Program-made: the position numbers and the translations under genes
The notes under the pieces: model-generated
The model's input: the letters and a program-made list of their open reading frames with translations, nothing else
Databases searched by the model: none
Told to the model about the DNA's origin: nothing
Shown: piece by piece, positions 24,205-32,361 of the stretch
Numbering within the stretch: the stretch's first letter is position 1
Layout: each line of letters starts with the position of its first letter
Assembly: GCA_023426365.1 (NCBI GenBank)
Contig: JAFAAW010000052.1
Coordinates: 18,060 to 82,059, forward strand
Source: Pseudomonadota bacterium
Lineage (GTDB): Bacteria; Pseudomonadota; Alphaproteobacteria; Rhodospirillales; Magnetospirillaceae
Length of the DNA stretch: 64,000 nt
Direction: 5' to 3'

Positions 24205-24468
24205 ATGAGCGACGAGCAGAACAACAGCCAGATCGGCGGCATCGCGGCTGAAGCGCTGCGCCAGTTCATCGAGCGCATCGAGCGCCTCGAGGAAGAGAAG
24301 AAGGCGCTGGCCGCCGACATCAAGGATGTCTATTCCCAGGCCAAATCCCAGGGTTTCGACACCAAGATCATGCGCAAGATCGTCTCCCTGCGCCGCATGG
24401 AAGACCAGGAGCGCGAGGAGACAGAACAGTTGCTGGACCTGTACAAGGCCGCGCTGGGCATGGGCTGA
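24205..24468 (+). CDS. gapR: GapR family nucleoid-associated protein (DUF2312)
   Basis: This 87-aa, highly charged, mostly helical protein matches DUF2312/UPF0335: an N-terminal coiled coil (FIERIERLEEEKKAL), then IKDVYSQAKSQGFD and a C-terminal LLDLYKAALGMG. In Caulobacter, GapR binds overtwisted AT-rich DNA ahead of the replication fork and stimulates topoisomerases. The ATG at 24205 is preceded by GAGGGG. The family is essentially restricted to alphaproteobacteria, which supports the taxonomic call. A terminator follows 27 bp after the stop. Confidence 0.95.
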   Translation: MSDEQNNSQIGGIAAEALRQFIERIERLEEEKKALAADIKDVYSQAKSQGFDTKIMRKIVSLRRMEDQEREETEQLLDLYKAALGMG

Positions 24469-24495
24469 GCGGACCGCGCGACGCCTTGAACGACG

Positions 24496-24520
24496 AAGGG
24501 GGCCGGATGGCCCCCTTTTT
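24496..24520 (+). terminator. rho-independent terminator of gapR
   Basis: A perfect 9-bp stem AAGGGGGCC / GGCCCCCTT with a 4-nt loop ends in a T-run. A 12-bp direct repeat TCATGACCAGTC follows at about 24520 and 24540. Confidence 0.9.
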
Positions 24521-24565
24521 CATGACCAGTCTTCACGTTTCATGACCAGTCCTCATGGACCGTCG

Positions 24566-26701
24566 TCAGGATCCGTCGCCGTCCGCCGGCATGGGCGGGG
24601 TCTGCGGAAGGGCGAAGCGGAAGGTGCAGCCCAGCCCTTCGCCCTGCGATTCGATCCAGATGCGGCCGCCGTGGCGTTCGACGATGCGGCGGCACACGGC
24701 CAGGCCGATGCCGGTGCCCTCATACTCGCCGCGCGGATGCAGGCGCTGGAACACCTGGAACAGGCGGCCGGCGGCGGCCGGGTCGATGCCGATGCCGTCA
24801 TCGCTCACCGATATCACCCAGGTGTCGTCCTCGCCCCTGATCGCCTCGACCGCGATGCGGGGGGCGGCATCGGGCTTGCGGTACTTGATGGCGTTGCCGA
24901 CCAGGTTCTGGAACACCCGCATCATCTGGCTGGCATCGCCGGTGACGGTGGGCAGGGGGGCGGCGTCGATATGCGCGCCGCTTTCAGCGATGGCGGTGGA
25001 CAGGTTGGCCAGCGCGTCGCCCAGCGCGGCGTTCAAATCCACCGGCCCAAAGGTGTTGCCGCGCCGATGCACGCGCGAATAATCCAGCAGGTCGGTGATC
25101 ATGCGGCTCATGCGCCGGGCGCCGTCCACCGCAAAGGCGATGAATTCGTGGGCGTCGCCGTCCAGCTTGTCGCCGTGGCGGCGTTCCAGCAGCGACAGAT
25201 AGCTGGATACCATGCGCAGCGGTTCCTGCAGATCGTGCGACACCGCATAGGAAAACTGCTCAAGATCACGGTTGGAGCGGGCGAAATCCTCCTCCAGCCG
25301 CTTGCGCTCGGTGATGTCCAGCACGGCGATCAGCACCAGTTGCTCGCCGTGCAGGGTGACGGTGGCGCCTGACAGCAAAGCGGTGAAGCGTTCGCCGGTG
25401 GCGCGCTTGAGCGTCACCTCCAGGTTCTGGACCTGGCCGTGCGCCCCGAGCAGCGCGACCATCTGGTCGCGCTGCGCGGGGTTGACCCAGTAATCGGGGG
25501 CCGCCTGGCCCTCGGCCCGGCCCTGGTCGATGCAAAATGCCTGAGCCGCACGGGCATTGATATAGACCACGCGGTTGTCGGCGCGGCGGCTCAGCACCAG
25601 CGGCAGCGGCGAAATGTCCACGATGCGGCGGAAGCGCTCCTCGCTTTCGCCCAACTCGGCCAGCGAGGCGTTCAGCGCGGCGGTGCGCTCCTCCACGGCC
25701 CGCTCCAGGCTTTCCACGTGGGCGCGCTCGGCGGCCAGCATTTCCTCGCCCAACGCCTGGCGGCGCCGTTCCGAGCGCGACAAGCGGTGCGCCAGCGAGA
25801 AGATGACGCCGGCGAAGACGGCCTGGATGCCGCCATGCACCCACAGCTCGCGGCGCCAGCGCTGCATGACCCGGCTGCGGTCGATGCCGACGGCGGCGAC
25901 CACCGGATACTTGGGCACCGGGGTGAAGCCGACGATCCGCTGGACCCCGTCCGAGAAGCTGGGCGCGTTGCGCGACGTGCCGGCGCCGTCCAGGGCCGCA
26001 TAGGCGCGGTAGAGGCCGCTGTCGGCGATGGACTTGCCCACGAAGCGGCCGTCGTGCGGATGGCGGTCGTACAGGATGCCGTCGGGGTGGAAGGCGCCGG
26101 CGGCGTCGCCCGCCAGCGGCACCACCGACGCCAGGGCATCGGCGATGAAATCGGTCCTGACCGCCAGCCCCACGCTGCCGTGAAACGTCTTGTCGCCATC
26201 GACAATGGCGCGTGACAGCAACAGCACCATGGCTTTCGAGAAACGTTCGGGAATGGGCGGCGATATGAACAACCCGCCATCGCCGCGCCGTTCCATATGC
26301 ACCCGGACATGGGGGACATGGGAAATGTCCACCGGGACCGGGCGGTCCGGCCCGTTGCGATAGATGATCTGGCGCAGCCAGCCCTTGGCGTCCACCAGTC
26401 CCATGCTGTCCAGTTCGGGAAACACGTCCAGCTTGGCTCGCAGCGTTGCCTGGGCCATGGGGTCGATGACGGTGGGATCGGTCACCTTTTCCGCCACCTC
26501 GGCCAACAGCACGTCCATGCTGCGCAGCGAGACGGCGATGCGCTGGGCGGCGGCGTTGGACAGCGACAGCGCCAGTTGCTCGGCCGCGTGCAGATGGGCC
26601 TCGCGGCTGGCCAGCAATTGCCAGACCGACGCCGAACTGCCCGCCAGCGCCAGCAAGGCGGCGGCAACCCAAATCCTGAAACCTGCCTTTTGCGCGATCA
26701 T
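24566..26701 (-). CDS. membrane sensor histidine kinase with extracellular sensor and PAS domain
   Basis: This 711-aa kinase has TM1 at about 6-29, a periplasmic dCache-like sensor of about 250 residues, and TM2 near 290-310. A coiled coil leads into a PAS domain (about 355-470), then HisKA with the phospho-His in SYAVSHDLQEPLR. The ATPase domain shows NLVGNAIKYR (N box), DDGIGID (G1) and GTGIGLAVC (G2). It resembles phytochrome-like/bacteriophytochrome-type HisKA kinases. I chose ATG 26701 (MIAQKAGFRIW), as the 23 residues added by the upstream start are not membrane-like. No response regulator is adjacent in the same operon, so the partner is unknown. Confidence 0.9.
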   Translation of the reverse strand: MIAQKAGFRIWVAAALLALAGSSASVWQLLASREAHLHAAEQLALSLSNAAAQRIAVSLRSMDVLLAEVAEKVTDPTVIDPMAQATLRAKLDVFPELDSMGLVDAKGWLRQIIYRNGPDRPVPVDISHVPHVRVHMERRGDGGLFISPPIPERFSKAMVLLLSRAIVDGDKTFHGSVGLAVRTDFIADALASVVPLAGDAAGAFHPDGILYDRHPHDGRFVGKSIADSGLYRAYAALDGAGTSRNAPSFSDGVQRIVGFTPVPKYPVVAAVGIDRSRVMQRWRRELWVHGGIQAVFAGVIFSLAHRLSRSERRRQALGEEMLAAERAHVESLERAVEERTAALNASLAELGESEERFRRIVDISPLPLVLSRRADNRVVYINARAAQAFCIDQGRAEGQAAPDYWVNPAQRDQMVALLGAHGQVQNLEVTLKRATGERFTALLSGATVTLHGEQLVLIAVLDITERKRLEEDFARSNRDLEQFSYAVSHDLQEPLRMVSSYLSLLERRHGDKLDGDAHEFIAFAVDGARRMSRMITDLLDYSRVHRRGNTFGPVDLNAALGDALANLSTAIAESGAHIDAAPLPTVTGDASQMMRVFQNLVGNAIKYRKPDAAPRIAVEAIRGEDDTWVISVSDDGIGIDPAAAGRLFQVFQRLHPRGEYEGTGIGLAVCRRIVERHGGRIWIESQGEGLGCTFRFALPQTPPMPADGDGS

Positions 26702-26844
26702 CTGCGGCCCGTCTCGCCAACCGCGGCAATTTTGGCAGCAAGCCCGGGTGGCGGCAAGCGCGCCCGGCACGGATGCGCATCATCGATCGCGGATCGTCGA
26801 TGCGGGCGGTGGCCGCCCATGCGCCGGGTGTGGCGCTCGCCGCC

Positions 26845-27225
26845 TCAGTCGCGGCGGCGTTCGATCTCGATGCCGACCGACGCGGCCTCGGCATAGACAT
26901 CCAGCTTTTCCACCCGCACCCGCACCGACGACACCCGTTCATCGTTCAGGCACAGGGCCGCGATCTTCTCGGCCAGGGTTTCCACCAGATTGATGTGGCC
27001 TTGGGCCAGCATGCGCTTGATGCCCTCGATCACGTCCTCGTAGGACACCACGTTGGCGATGTCGTCCGACAGCGGTCCGGCCTGTTCCAGAACCGCCATG
27101 TCCACGTTGATGCGCACCCGCTGGGGCGCCAGCAATTCGTGGGCGTGAATGCCGATCAGGCACTTCAGCACCAGATCGCGTACCAGGATGCGGTACAGCT
27201 TGGCGTCGGGATTGGTGGCATACAT
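26845..27225 (-). CDS. folB: dihydroneopterin aldolase
   Basis: This 126-aa protein is the normal FolB length. It has the N-terminal VRDLVLKCLIGIHAHE segment with the substrate-binding pattern, VSYEDVIEGI in the centre, and LVETLAEKIA with the conserved glutamate. It converts dihydroneopterin to hydroxymethyl-dihydropterin in folate synthesis. The ATG at 27225 is preceded by GAGGA. It follows folK by 28 bp on the same strand, so the two successive steps are co-expressed. Confidence 0.93.
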   Translation of the reverse strand: MYATNPDAKLYRILVRDLVLKCLIGIHAHELLAPQRVRINVDMAVLEQAGPLSDDIANVVSYEDVIEGIKRMLAQGHINLVETLAEKIAALCLNDERVSSVRVRVEKLDVYAEAASVGIEIERRRD

Positions 27226-27253
27226 GAACGGGTCCTCGATTCTCGAATAAATG

Positions 27254-27745
27254 TCAGGCCAGCGTGATCGCCGACGGCACCACGTCGTCCTCGGCGGGCA
27301 GCGCGGCAAGCAGTTGGGCGACGCTTTGGCCCCGCAGCGGGTGGATGACATCGGCGGCGACGTCGGCCAGCGGCACCAGGGCGAAGCGCCGTTCGTGCAG
27401 GCGCGGATGCGGGATGGTCAGATCGGGGGCGTCCATCACCACGCCCTCGTACATCAGGATGTCCAGGTCGATCAGCCGCGGCCCATAGCGGACCGAGGCG
27501 ACGCGGCCCAGTTCGCCCTCCATGTCCTTGAGCGCCCTCAGCAGCTCCATCGGGGGCAGGTCGGTGGTGGCCCGCACCGCCATGTTGAGGAAGGCCGGCT
27601 GGTCGGTGACGTAAAGGGGGGCGGTTTCGTAGACCGCCGACACCGCGTCGATCGTCGCCACCGCCGCCACTGCCGCCAGGGCGGATTGCAGATTGGCGGC
27701 GCGGTCGCCCAAATTAGTCCCTAAGCCAAGGAAAACGGTGGCCAT
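27254..27745 (-). CDS. folK: 2-amino-4-hydroxy-6-hydroxymethyldihydropteridine pyrophosphokinase
   Basis: This 163-aa HPPK begins MATVFLGLGTNLGDR, the family's conserved start. It contains YETAPLYVTDQPAFLN and the signature RYGPRLIDLDILMY, followed by IPHPRLHERRF. It transfers pyrophosphate from ATP to the pterin made by FolB. The ATG at 27745 was selected over an upstream in-frame start because the conserved N-terminus begins there. It leads the folK-folB unit. Confidence 0.95.
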   Translation of the reverse strand: MATVFLGLGTNLGDRAANLQSALAAVAAVATIDAVSAVYETAPLYVTDQPAFLNMAVRATTDLPPMELLRALKDMEGELGRVASVRYGPRLIDLDILMYEGVVMDAPDLTIPHPRLHERRFALVPLADVAADVIHPLRGQSVAQLLAALPAEDDVVPSAITLA

Positions 27746-27881
27746 CGCCCCTGTCCGAAACGTGGAAGGGCGCAAACATCCTCCAGAACGGCCGCCAAGG
27801 CAAGGGCGGGGTGTGGCGGGGGATGGCTGCAGCCCTCATGGCCCGGCGGACGGGCCGCGGGCCGTGGTCGCCTCCGTGCGC

Positions 27882-28553
27882 TCAGATCGCGCCGGCCGGC
27901 ACCCAGCCCGACGACATGGCGATGCGCACGGCCTGGGCGCGGTTGGCGGCGCCGATCTTGCGATAGACGTTGCGCAGGTGGACCTTGATGGTGATTTCCT
28001 GCAGATCCAGGCAGAGGGCGATTTCCTTGTTGGTGCGCCCCTCCACCAGCAGGGCCAGGATTTCCGCCTCGCGGCGCGACAGCTTGTCGAAGGGCGGCGG
28101 CACGCCGGCCGGCTTGGCGGCGGCGGTGCTGGGCATGGACATCTGGTTGCCGGGATCGTCGAAGAAGGTGGAGGAGGGGAGGTATTTCTCCCCCGACAGC
28201 ACCAGGCGCAGGGCGTTCACCATGGCCGTGCCGCTGACGGTCTTGGGGATGAAGCCGGCGGCGCCGGCCTGGACCGCGGACACCACGTGGTCGCGACTGG
28301 AAAAGCCGGAAACGATGACCACCGGAACGGCGGGGCACTTGGCGCGCAGCGCCTCCAGTCCCTTGAGGCCATCCATGCCCGGCATCATCAGGTCCAGCAG
28401 GACAAGGCCCAGATCGCTGGCGGCGGAGGCGACGGCCAGTGCCTCGTCCATGTTCGCGGCATCGAGGACTTCCACGTCCGGGGCAAGCTCCAGCAGAAAC
28501 GGCTTAAGGCCGTCCCGCACCAGCTTGTGGTCGTCGGCGACCAGGATTTTCAT
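27882..28553 (-). CDS. LuxR/NarL-type response regulator
   Basis: This 223-aa protein has an N-terminal receiver (Asp7/Asp8, phospho-acceptor Asp54 in LLDLMMPGMDG, Lys in IPKTV). A C-terminal LuxR helix-turn-helix begins at about residue 157 (LSRREAEILALLVEG, then TNKEIALCL). The ATG at 28553 has GGGAGAAG 6 bases upstream. It lies 88 bp downstream of a hybrid kinase on the same strand, its probable partner. It should bind DNA as a dimer when phosphorylated; targets are unknown. Confidence 0.93.
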   Translation of the reverse strand: MKILVADDHKLVRDGLKPFLLELAPDVEVLDAANMDEALAVASAASDLGLVLLDLMMPGMDGLKGLEALRAKCPAVPVVIVSGFSSRDHVVSAVQAGAAGFIPKTVSGTAMVNALRLVLSGEKYLPSSTFFDDPGNQMSMPSTAAAKPAGVPPPFDKLSRREAEILALLVEGRTNKEIALCLDLQEITIKVHLRNVYRKIGAANRAQAVRIAMSSGWVPAGAI

Positions 28554-28641
28554 CGGTCTTCTCCCCTGCGCGGACTTATTGCCCACGATGCGATGAAAAT
28601 ATATCCAGACTCCATCAAGGGTCTACTGAAAACCATGTAAA

Positions 28642-30729
28642 TTACACATCGGCCGGCGGTTTCAGGAAGGTGGCGATGATATCCGCCAGCCGGCCGAGGG
28701 GGACGGGTTTCTTCAGAACCGCGCAACGGTCGTCTTGCAGGTTCTCCGCCAGTCTTTCGGTTGCGCCCAGATGGCCGGTGACGATGACGATGGGCATCAG
28801 CGGGTCGAAGTCGCGCAGCTTTTCGACCAGTTGCTCGCCGCCGCCCGCCGGCATGCGCAGATCGGTGATCACCACGTCGGCGGGATCGGCCATGAAGGTG
28901 TCATAGGCTTGGTTGCCGCTGGTGCACACGGTGACGCGGTAGCCGTATTCCTTGAGGTAATGGGCCAGCGTCTCGCCGGCGGTCAGTTCATCCTCGACCA
29001 CCATGATGTGGCCCTCGAGCGGCAGCGAGCTGGACGGTGGACGGTCCTGCATCTCGCCGGCGGCGAGGGTGCCTTCCTCGTCGATCGGCAGGGTCATGAC
29101 GAAGCAGGCGCCGCCCTGGTGGTCCGCCGCCTCCAGCCGGCCGCCCATGGCGGCGATGATGCCGAAGCTGACCGACAGGCCAAGGCCGGTGCCGCGTCCG
29201 GCCTCCTTGGTGGTGAAGAACGGCTCGAAGATGCGGGCGCGCACCGCCGGCGGAATGCCGGGGCCGTTGTCTTCCACGGTGATCACCAGATTGCCGCCGC
29301 GCTGGCGCGCCGACACCGTGATGCAGGCCTGGTCGCCGCTGTCGGCGCCATCCTGCTCGCGCTTTTCCTTGAGCGCGTGGTGGGCGTTGGACAAGAGGTT
29401 CATCACCACCTGTTCCAACTGGACCGGCCGGCCGCGCACCAGGACCGGGTGGGCGGGCAGGTTGGTGACGAGGCGGATATCGTCGGGGCGTAACTGCCCC
29501 TCGAGCACGCCCAGCGCCGCCGATACCGCGGCCAGGGCGTCGAACACCTGCACCGGGCTGGTGTCGCGCCGCGAGAAGATGCGGATGTCGTCGATGATCT
29601 CGGCGGTGCGCTGGGCCTGGTCGGCGATCTGCTGGAACTGCTGGGCCTGCCATTCCGGCGTCGCCTTGCCGCGCTCGATGAACAACAGCGCGCCTTCGGC
29701 GGTCAGGCGCATGATGTTGAGCGGCTGCGACAATTCATGCACCAGACCCGCCGCCATCTCGCCCAAGGTGGCCAGCTTGGCGGTCTGCACCAATTGCTGC
29801 TGGACCTGCTTGCGTTCGGTGACGTCGCGCACCACCAGAATGCAGGCGGGCAGGCCGTGGAAGGTGATGGTGGTGGCGGCGATCTCGGCTTCGAAGTCGG
29901 TGCCGTCCAGCCGCTGCATGCGGCACTCGGCCACCTGCGGCTGCGCGCACGAACCGGCGATGCCCCGGCGTGCTTCCTCGCGCCAGTTCTCGTGGATCAG
30001 GCCGAGCAGCGGCTGGCCCAGCAGCGCGCGTTCGCCGGTGGCGAAGACGCGGGCGGCGGCCGGATTGGCGAACAGGATGGTGCCCTGGCTGTGCACCAGG
30101 ATGGGGTCGGGCGTCAGCTCGATCAGCGAACGGTAGCGCTCCTCGGATTCAGCCAGTTCACGCACGGCGCGGTCGTGCTCGGCCTTCATGCGAAGCGCGC
30201 CGATGCCATAGGTCAGGTTGCGCGCCACGTCCTCCATCAGGCGGATGACGTCGGGGTCGAAGGCGTCGGGTTCCGAGGCGTAGATGGTCAGGGCGCCGAT
30301 GCGGTCGGCCCCCTGGCCCAGCGGCAGCGCCAGCACCGACCGCAGCGCATGGCGCTGGGCGGCCTCGCGCCAGGGCGCGAAGCGGGGATCGGCGTCGATG
30401 TCGTGCACCACCTGGGCCTGGCCGGTGCGGATGGCGGCGCCGATGGGGCCCTGGCCCAGCGGCTGGTCCGCCCAGGTCACCGACACCTCGTCCAGATAGG
30501 TGCGGCCGCGCCCGGCCACCGCCACCGGCGTCACCGTCAGCGGCGCGTCATCGCGGGCATAGCCGACCCAGGCCAGACGATAGCCGGCCACCTCGACGGT
30601 GACGCGGCAGATGTCCTCCAGCAGCGACGGTTCGTTGGTGGCGCGCAGCAGCGCCTCCGTGGACCGGGTCAGCGTGGTCACGGCCCGGTCGATCAGCCGC
30701 AATTGGTCCGCGACGCTGTGCGCGATCAT
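28642..30729 (-). CDS. soluble hybrid histidine kinase (GAF-PAS-HisKA-HATPase-REC)
   Basis: This 695-aa protein has no membrane helices. In order it shows a GAF domain (about 20-175, DIDADPRFAPWREAA), a PAS domain (about 195-310) and HisKA with LVHELSQPLN. The ATPase domain follows (NLLSNAHHAL, DNGPGIP, GTGLGLS), and a C-terminal receiver starts near 565 with its acceptor in VITDLRMP. The ELSQPLN box is typical of the family lacking a fixed membrane sensor. It probably signals to the LuxR-type regulator encoded directly downstream. The cytoplasmic GAF suggests a small-molecule or redox signal. Confidence 0.92.
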   Translation of the reverse strand: MIAHSVADQLRLIDRAVTTLTRSTEALLRATNEPSLLEDICRVTVEVAGYRLAWVGYARDDAPLTVTPVAVAGRGRTYLDEVSVTWADQPLGQGPIGAAIRTGQAQVVHDIDADPRFAPWREAAQRHALRSVLALPLGQGADRIGALTIYASEPDAFDPDVIRLMEDVARNLTYGIGALRMKAEHDRAVRELAESEERYRSLIELTPDPILVHSQGTILFANPAAARVFATGERALLGQPLLGLIHENWREEARRGIAGSCAQPQVAECRMQRLDGTDFEAEIAATTITFHGLPACILVVRDVTERKQVQQQLVQTAKLATLGEMAAGLVHELSQPLNIMRLTAEGALLFIERGKATPEWQAQQFQQIADQAQRTAEIIDDIRIFSRRDTSPVQVFDALAAVSAALGVLEGQLRPDDIRLVTNLPAHPVLVRGRPVQLEQVVMNLLSNAHHALKEKREQDGADSGDQACITVSARQRGGNLVITVEDNGPGIPPAVRARIFEPFFTTKEAGRGTGLGLSVSFGIIAAMGGRLEAADHQGGACFVMTLPIDEEGTLAAGEMQDRPPSSSLPLEGHIMVVEDELTAGETLAHYLKEYGYRVTVCTSGNQAYDTFMADPADVVITDLRMPAGGGEQLVEKLRDFDPLMPIVIVTGHLGATERLAENLQDDRCAVLKKPVPLGRLADIIATFLKPPADV

Positions 30730-30895
30730 GAGTGCCTGTTCATCCTTTGGGCTAGCCGTTTCCCCAATTCCCTAATTCATGCTACCCCTTGGGCCATAAT
30801 GGCCGATAGCGGTTTTAGGGGTTAATACCGGCCTTATCCCTGCCACGAAGCTGTGGTGGGGTAAAGCCGTGCCGAGGGGCGGAAGGAGAGTTTGC

Positions 30896-31561
30896 ATGTT
30901 GCGCAGGGTTTGCATGCTGGTCGTCGCCGCCGTGTTGATGGCGCAGGGCGCGCAGGCGGCCGAACGGGCCATCGATCTGCTGGACGTGCCGGTTTCCTAT
31001 ACCGCCAACTTCACCGTCAGCAGCGACAAGGGCACCTATTCCGGCACGGTGTGGCATGCCTTCGGCCGCGAACGGCGCGATTTCGGCACGGCGGGCGGCG
31101 GCCAGACCATCCTGCTGCGGCGCGACACCGACTCGGCCTATCTGATGAAACCCTCGGGGCGCTGGTACGTGGGCCTGGGCTTTCAGGCGGTGGGCCAGCT
31201 TGCCGGCGGGATCGACAGCCTGACGGTGGATCGCCGCCGCGTGCGCGAGGAAAACGTCGGCGGCATCCGCGCCACCCGCTACAAGGTCGCCGCCACCGGC
31301 CCCAAGGGCGCGCGTTTCGACGGCGACGCCTGGTTCTCGAAGGAGGACATCCTGGTGCGCGCCACCGGCTGGCTGAGCGAGGGCGGCGGCAAGGAGATGG
31401 AGGTGGAGATGACGGTGTCCAACCTCAAGGTCGGCCGGGTGGACGAGCGCATGTTCGAACTGCCGGCCGGCTGGCTGGGCATGGACCTGCGTTCGGTGCC
31501 GCCGGAAAAGATCGCCCAGGCGGTCGAGGGGCTGCGCCCCATGCTGGAACGAGGGCGCTGA
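30896..31561 (+). CDS. secreted LolA-like/DUF4412-type hypothetical protein
   Basis: This 221-aa protein has a signal peptide (MLRRVCMLVVAAVLMAQGAQA) and a beta-rich mature part. Alternating short strands such as VSYTANFTVSSDKGTYSG and DGDAWFSKEDILVRATGW suggest a LolA/outer-membrane-lipoprotein-sorting-like fold. I do not recognise a specific family. The ATG at 30896 is preceded by a strong GGAAGGAGAG; an upstream in-frame start would place the signal peptide internally. It is monocistronic and converges on the M15 peptidase gene. Confidence 0.75.
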   Translation: MLRRVCMLVVAAVLMAQGAQAAERAIDLLDVPVSYTANFTVSSDKGTYSGTVWHAFGRERRDFGTAGGGQTILLRRDTDSAYLMKPSGRWYVGLGFQAVGQLAGGIDSLTVDRRRVREENVGGIRATRYKVAATGPKGARFDGDAWFSKEDILVRATGWLSEGGGKEMEVEMTVSNLKVGRVDERMFELPAGWLGMDLRSVPPEKIAQAVEGLRPMLERGR

Positions 31562-31582
31562 ACGGACGCGGCCTGAAATGAC

Positions 31583-31607
31583 AATGGCCGGGCAAGGCCC
31601 GGCCATT
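31583..31607. terminator. convergent terminator-like hairpin
   Basis: A perfect 11-bp stem AATGGCCGGGC / GCCCGGCCATT with a 3-nt loop lies between two convergent genes. It lacks a T-run, so its strength is uncertain. Confidence 0.5.
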
Positions 31608-31631
31608 AGAGCGTTCCGCAAACGGGTCGTG

Positions 31632-32210
31632 TCACCAATAGCGGACGCGGCCCGTGTCGATGTGGACGAAATTGGACCGCGGATAGGTGCCGACGCCGCC
31701 GGCGCGCAGCGACTTGGCGGCGCGGCCCACCAGCTTGGTGCTGGCGCCGGGGATGCGGATGTCCACCGCCTTGCCGGACATGTGCAGGCTGTTGTGCGCC
31801 ACGCCGTCGCTGTTGGCCACCAGCGTGGCGTTGGACGCCGGCGAGCGATAGCCCGAGATGATGTGGATGGCGCCCTTGCCGTTGAACTTCTTGTGCACCG
31901 CCACCATCAGGTCAAGCAGGCGCGGGTCGATCTGGGCGATATCGCCGGACCGGTGGTCGCGCATGAAGCGGTTGATCTGCACCAGCGACTTGGCGAGATA
32001 GCGCCCCTGTGACCAATAAACGGTCTTCAGCGTCTCGCCGGTGTGGATGTTGTACAGATGCAAACCACGCTCGGGCAGCGCGCGCACGGCGGCTTCCAGC
32101 GGCGTGGTGATCATGGCGGTGGCCGTGGCGGCGACAGCCCCCAGGCCAAGGGTCAGAAAGGACCTGCGCGACACAGGCTCGCGCGGGTTGGCGTCATCAC
32201 ATCGATGCAT
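31632..32210 (-). CDS. DUF882 / M15-like murein peptidase with Tat signal
   Basis: This 192-aa protein is like E. coli YcbK. It starts with a twin-arginine signal (SRRSFLTLGLGA), so it is exported folded. The zinc-site motifs of the M15/D,D-carboxypeptidase fold are visible: SLHMSGKAVDIRI with His and Asp, and FVHIDTG near the C-terminus. GYRSPASNATL is also conserved. It probably trims peptidoglycan peptides. The ATG at 32210 follows GGGGGAGC. It lies downstream of an L,D-transpeptidase gene on the same strand, and YcbB/YcbK are likewise neighbours in other bacteria. Confidence 0.9.
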   Translation of the reverse strand: MHRCDDANPREPVSRRSFLTLGLGAVAATATAMITTPLEAAVRALPERGLHLYNIHTGETLKTVYWSQGRYLAKSLVQINRFMRDHRSGDIAQIDPRLLDLMVAVHKKFNGKGAIHIISGYRSPASNATLVANSDGVAHNSLHMSGKAVDIRIPGASTKLVGRAAKSLRAGGVGTYPRSNFVHIDTGRVRYW

Positions 32211-32361
32211 ACGCTCCCCCCTTTTGGAGAGCAAAGTCATACCATCGGGCGTAGGGCGGGAGTCAACCGTCCGAATCTGAAAAGTGACTTTTTGTCACGA
32301 AAAGCGGGGGCGGCCGTGACAGCGGAGGGGCATCGCGCCGTCGGCGCAAAATACCCTGGCG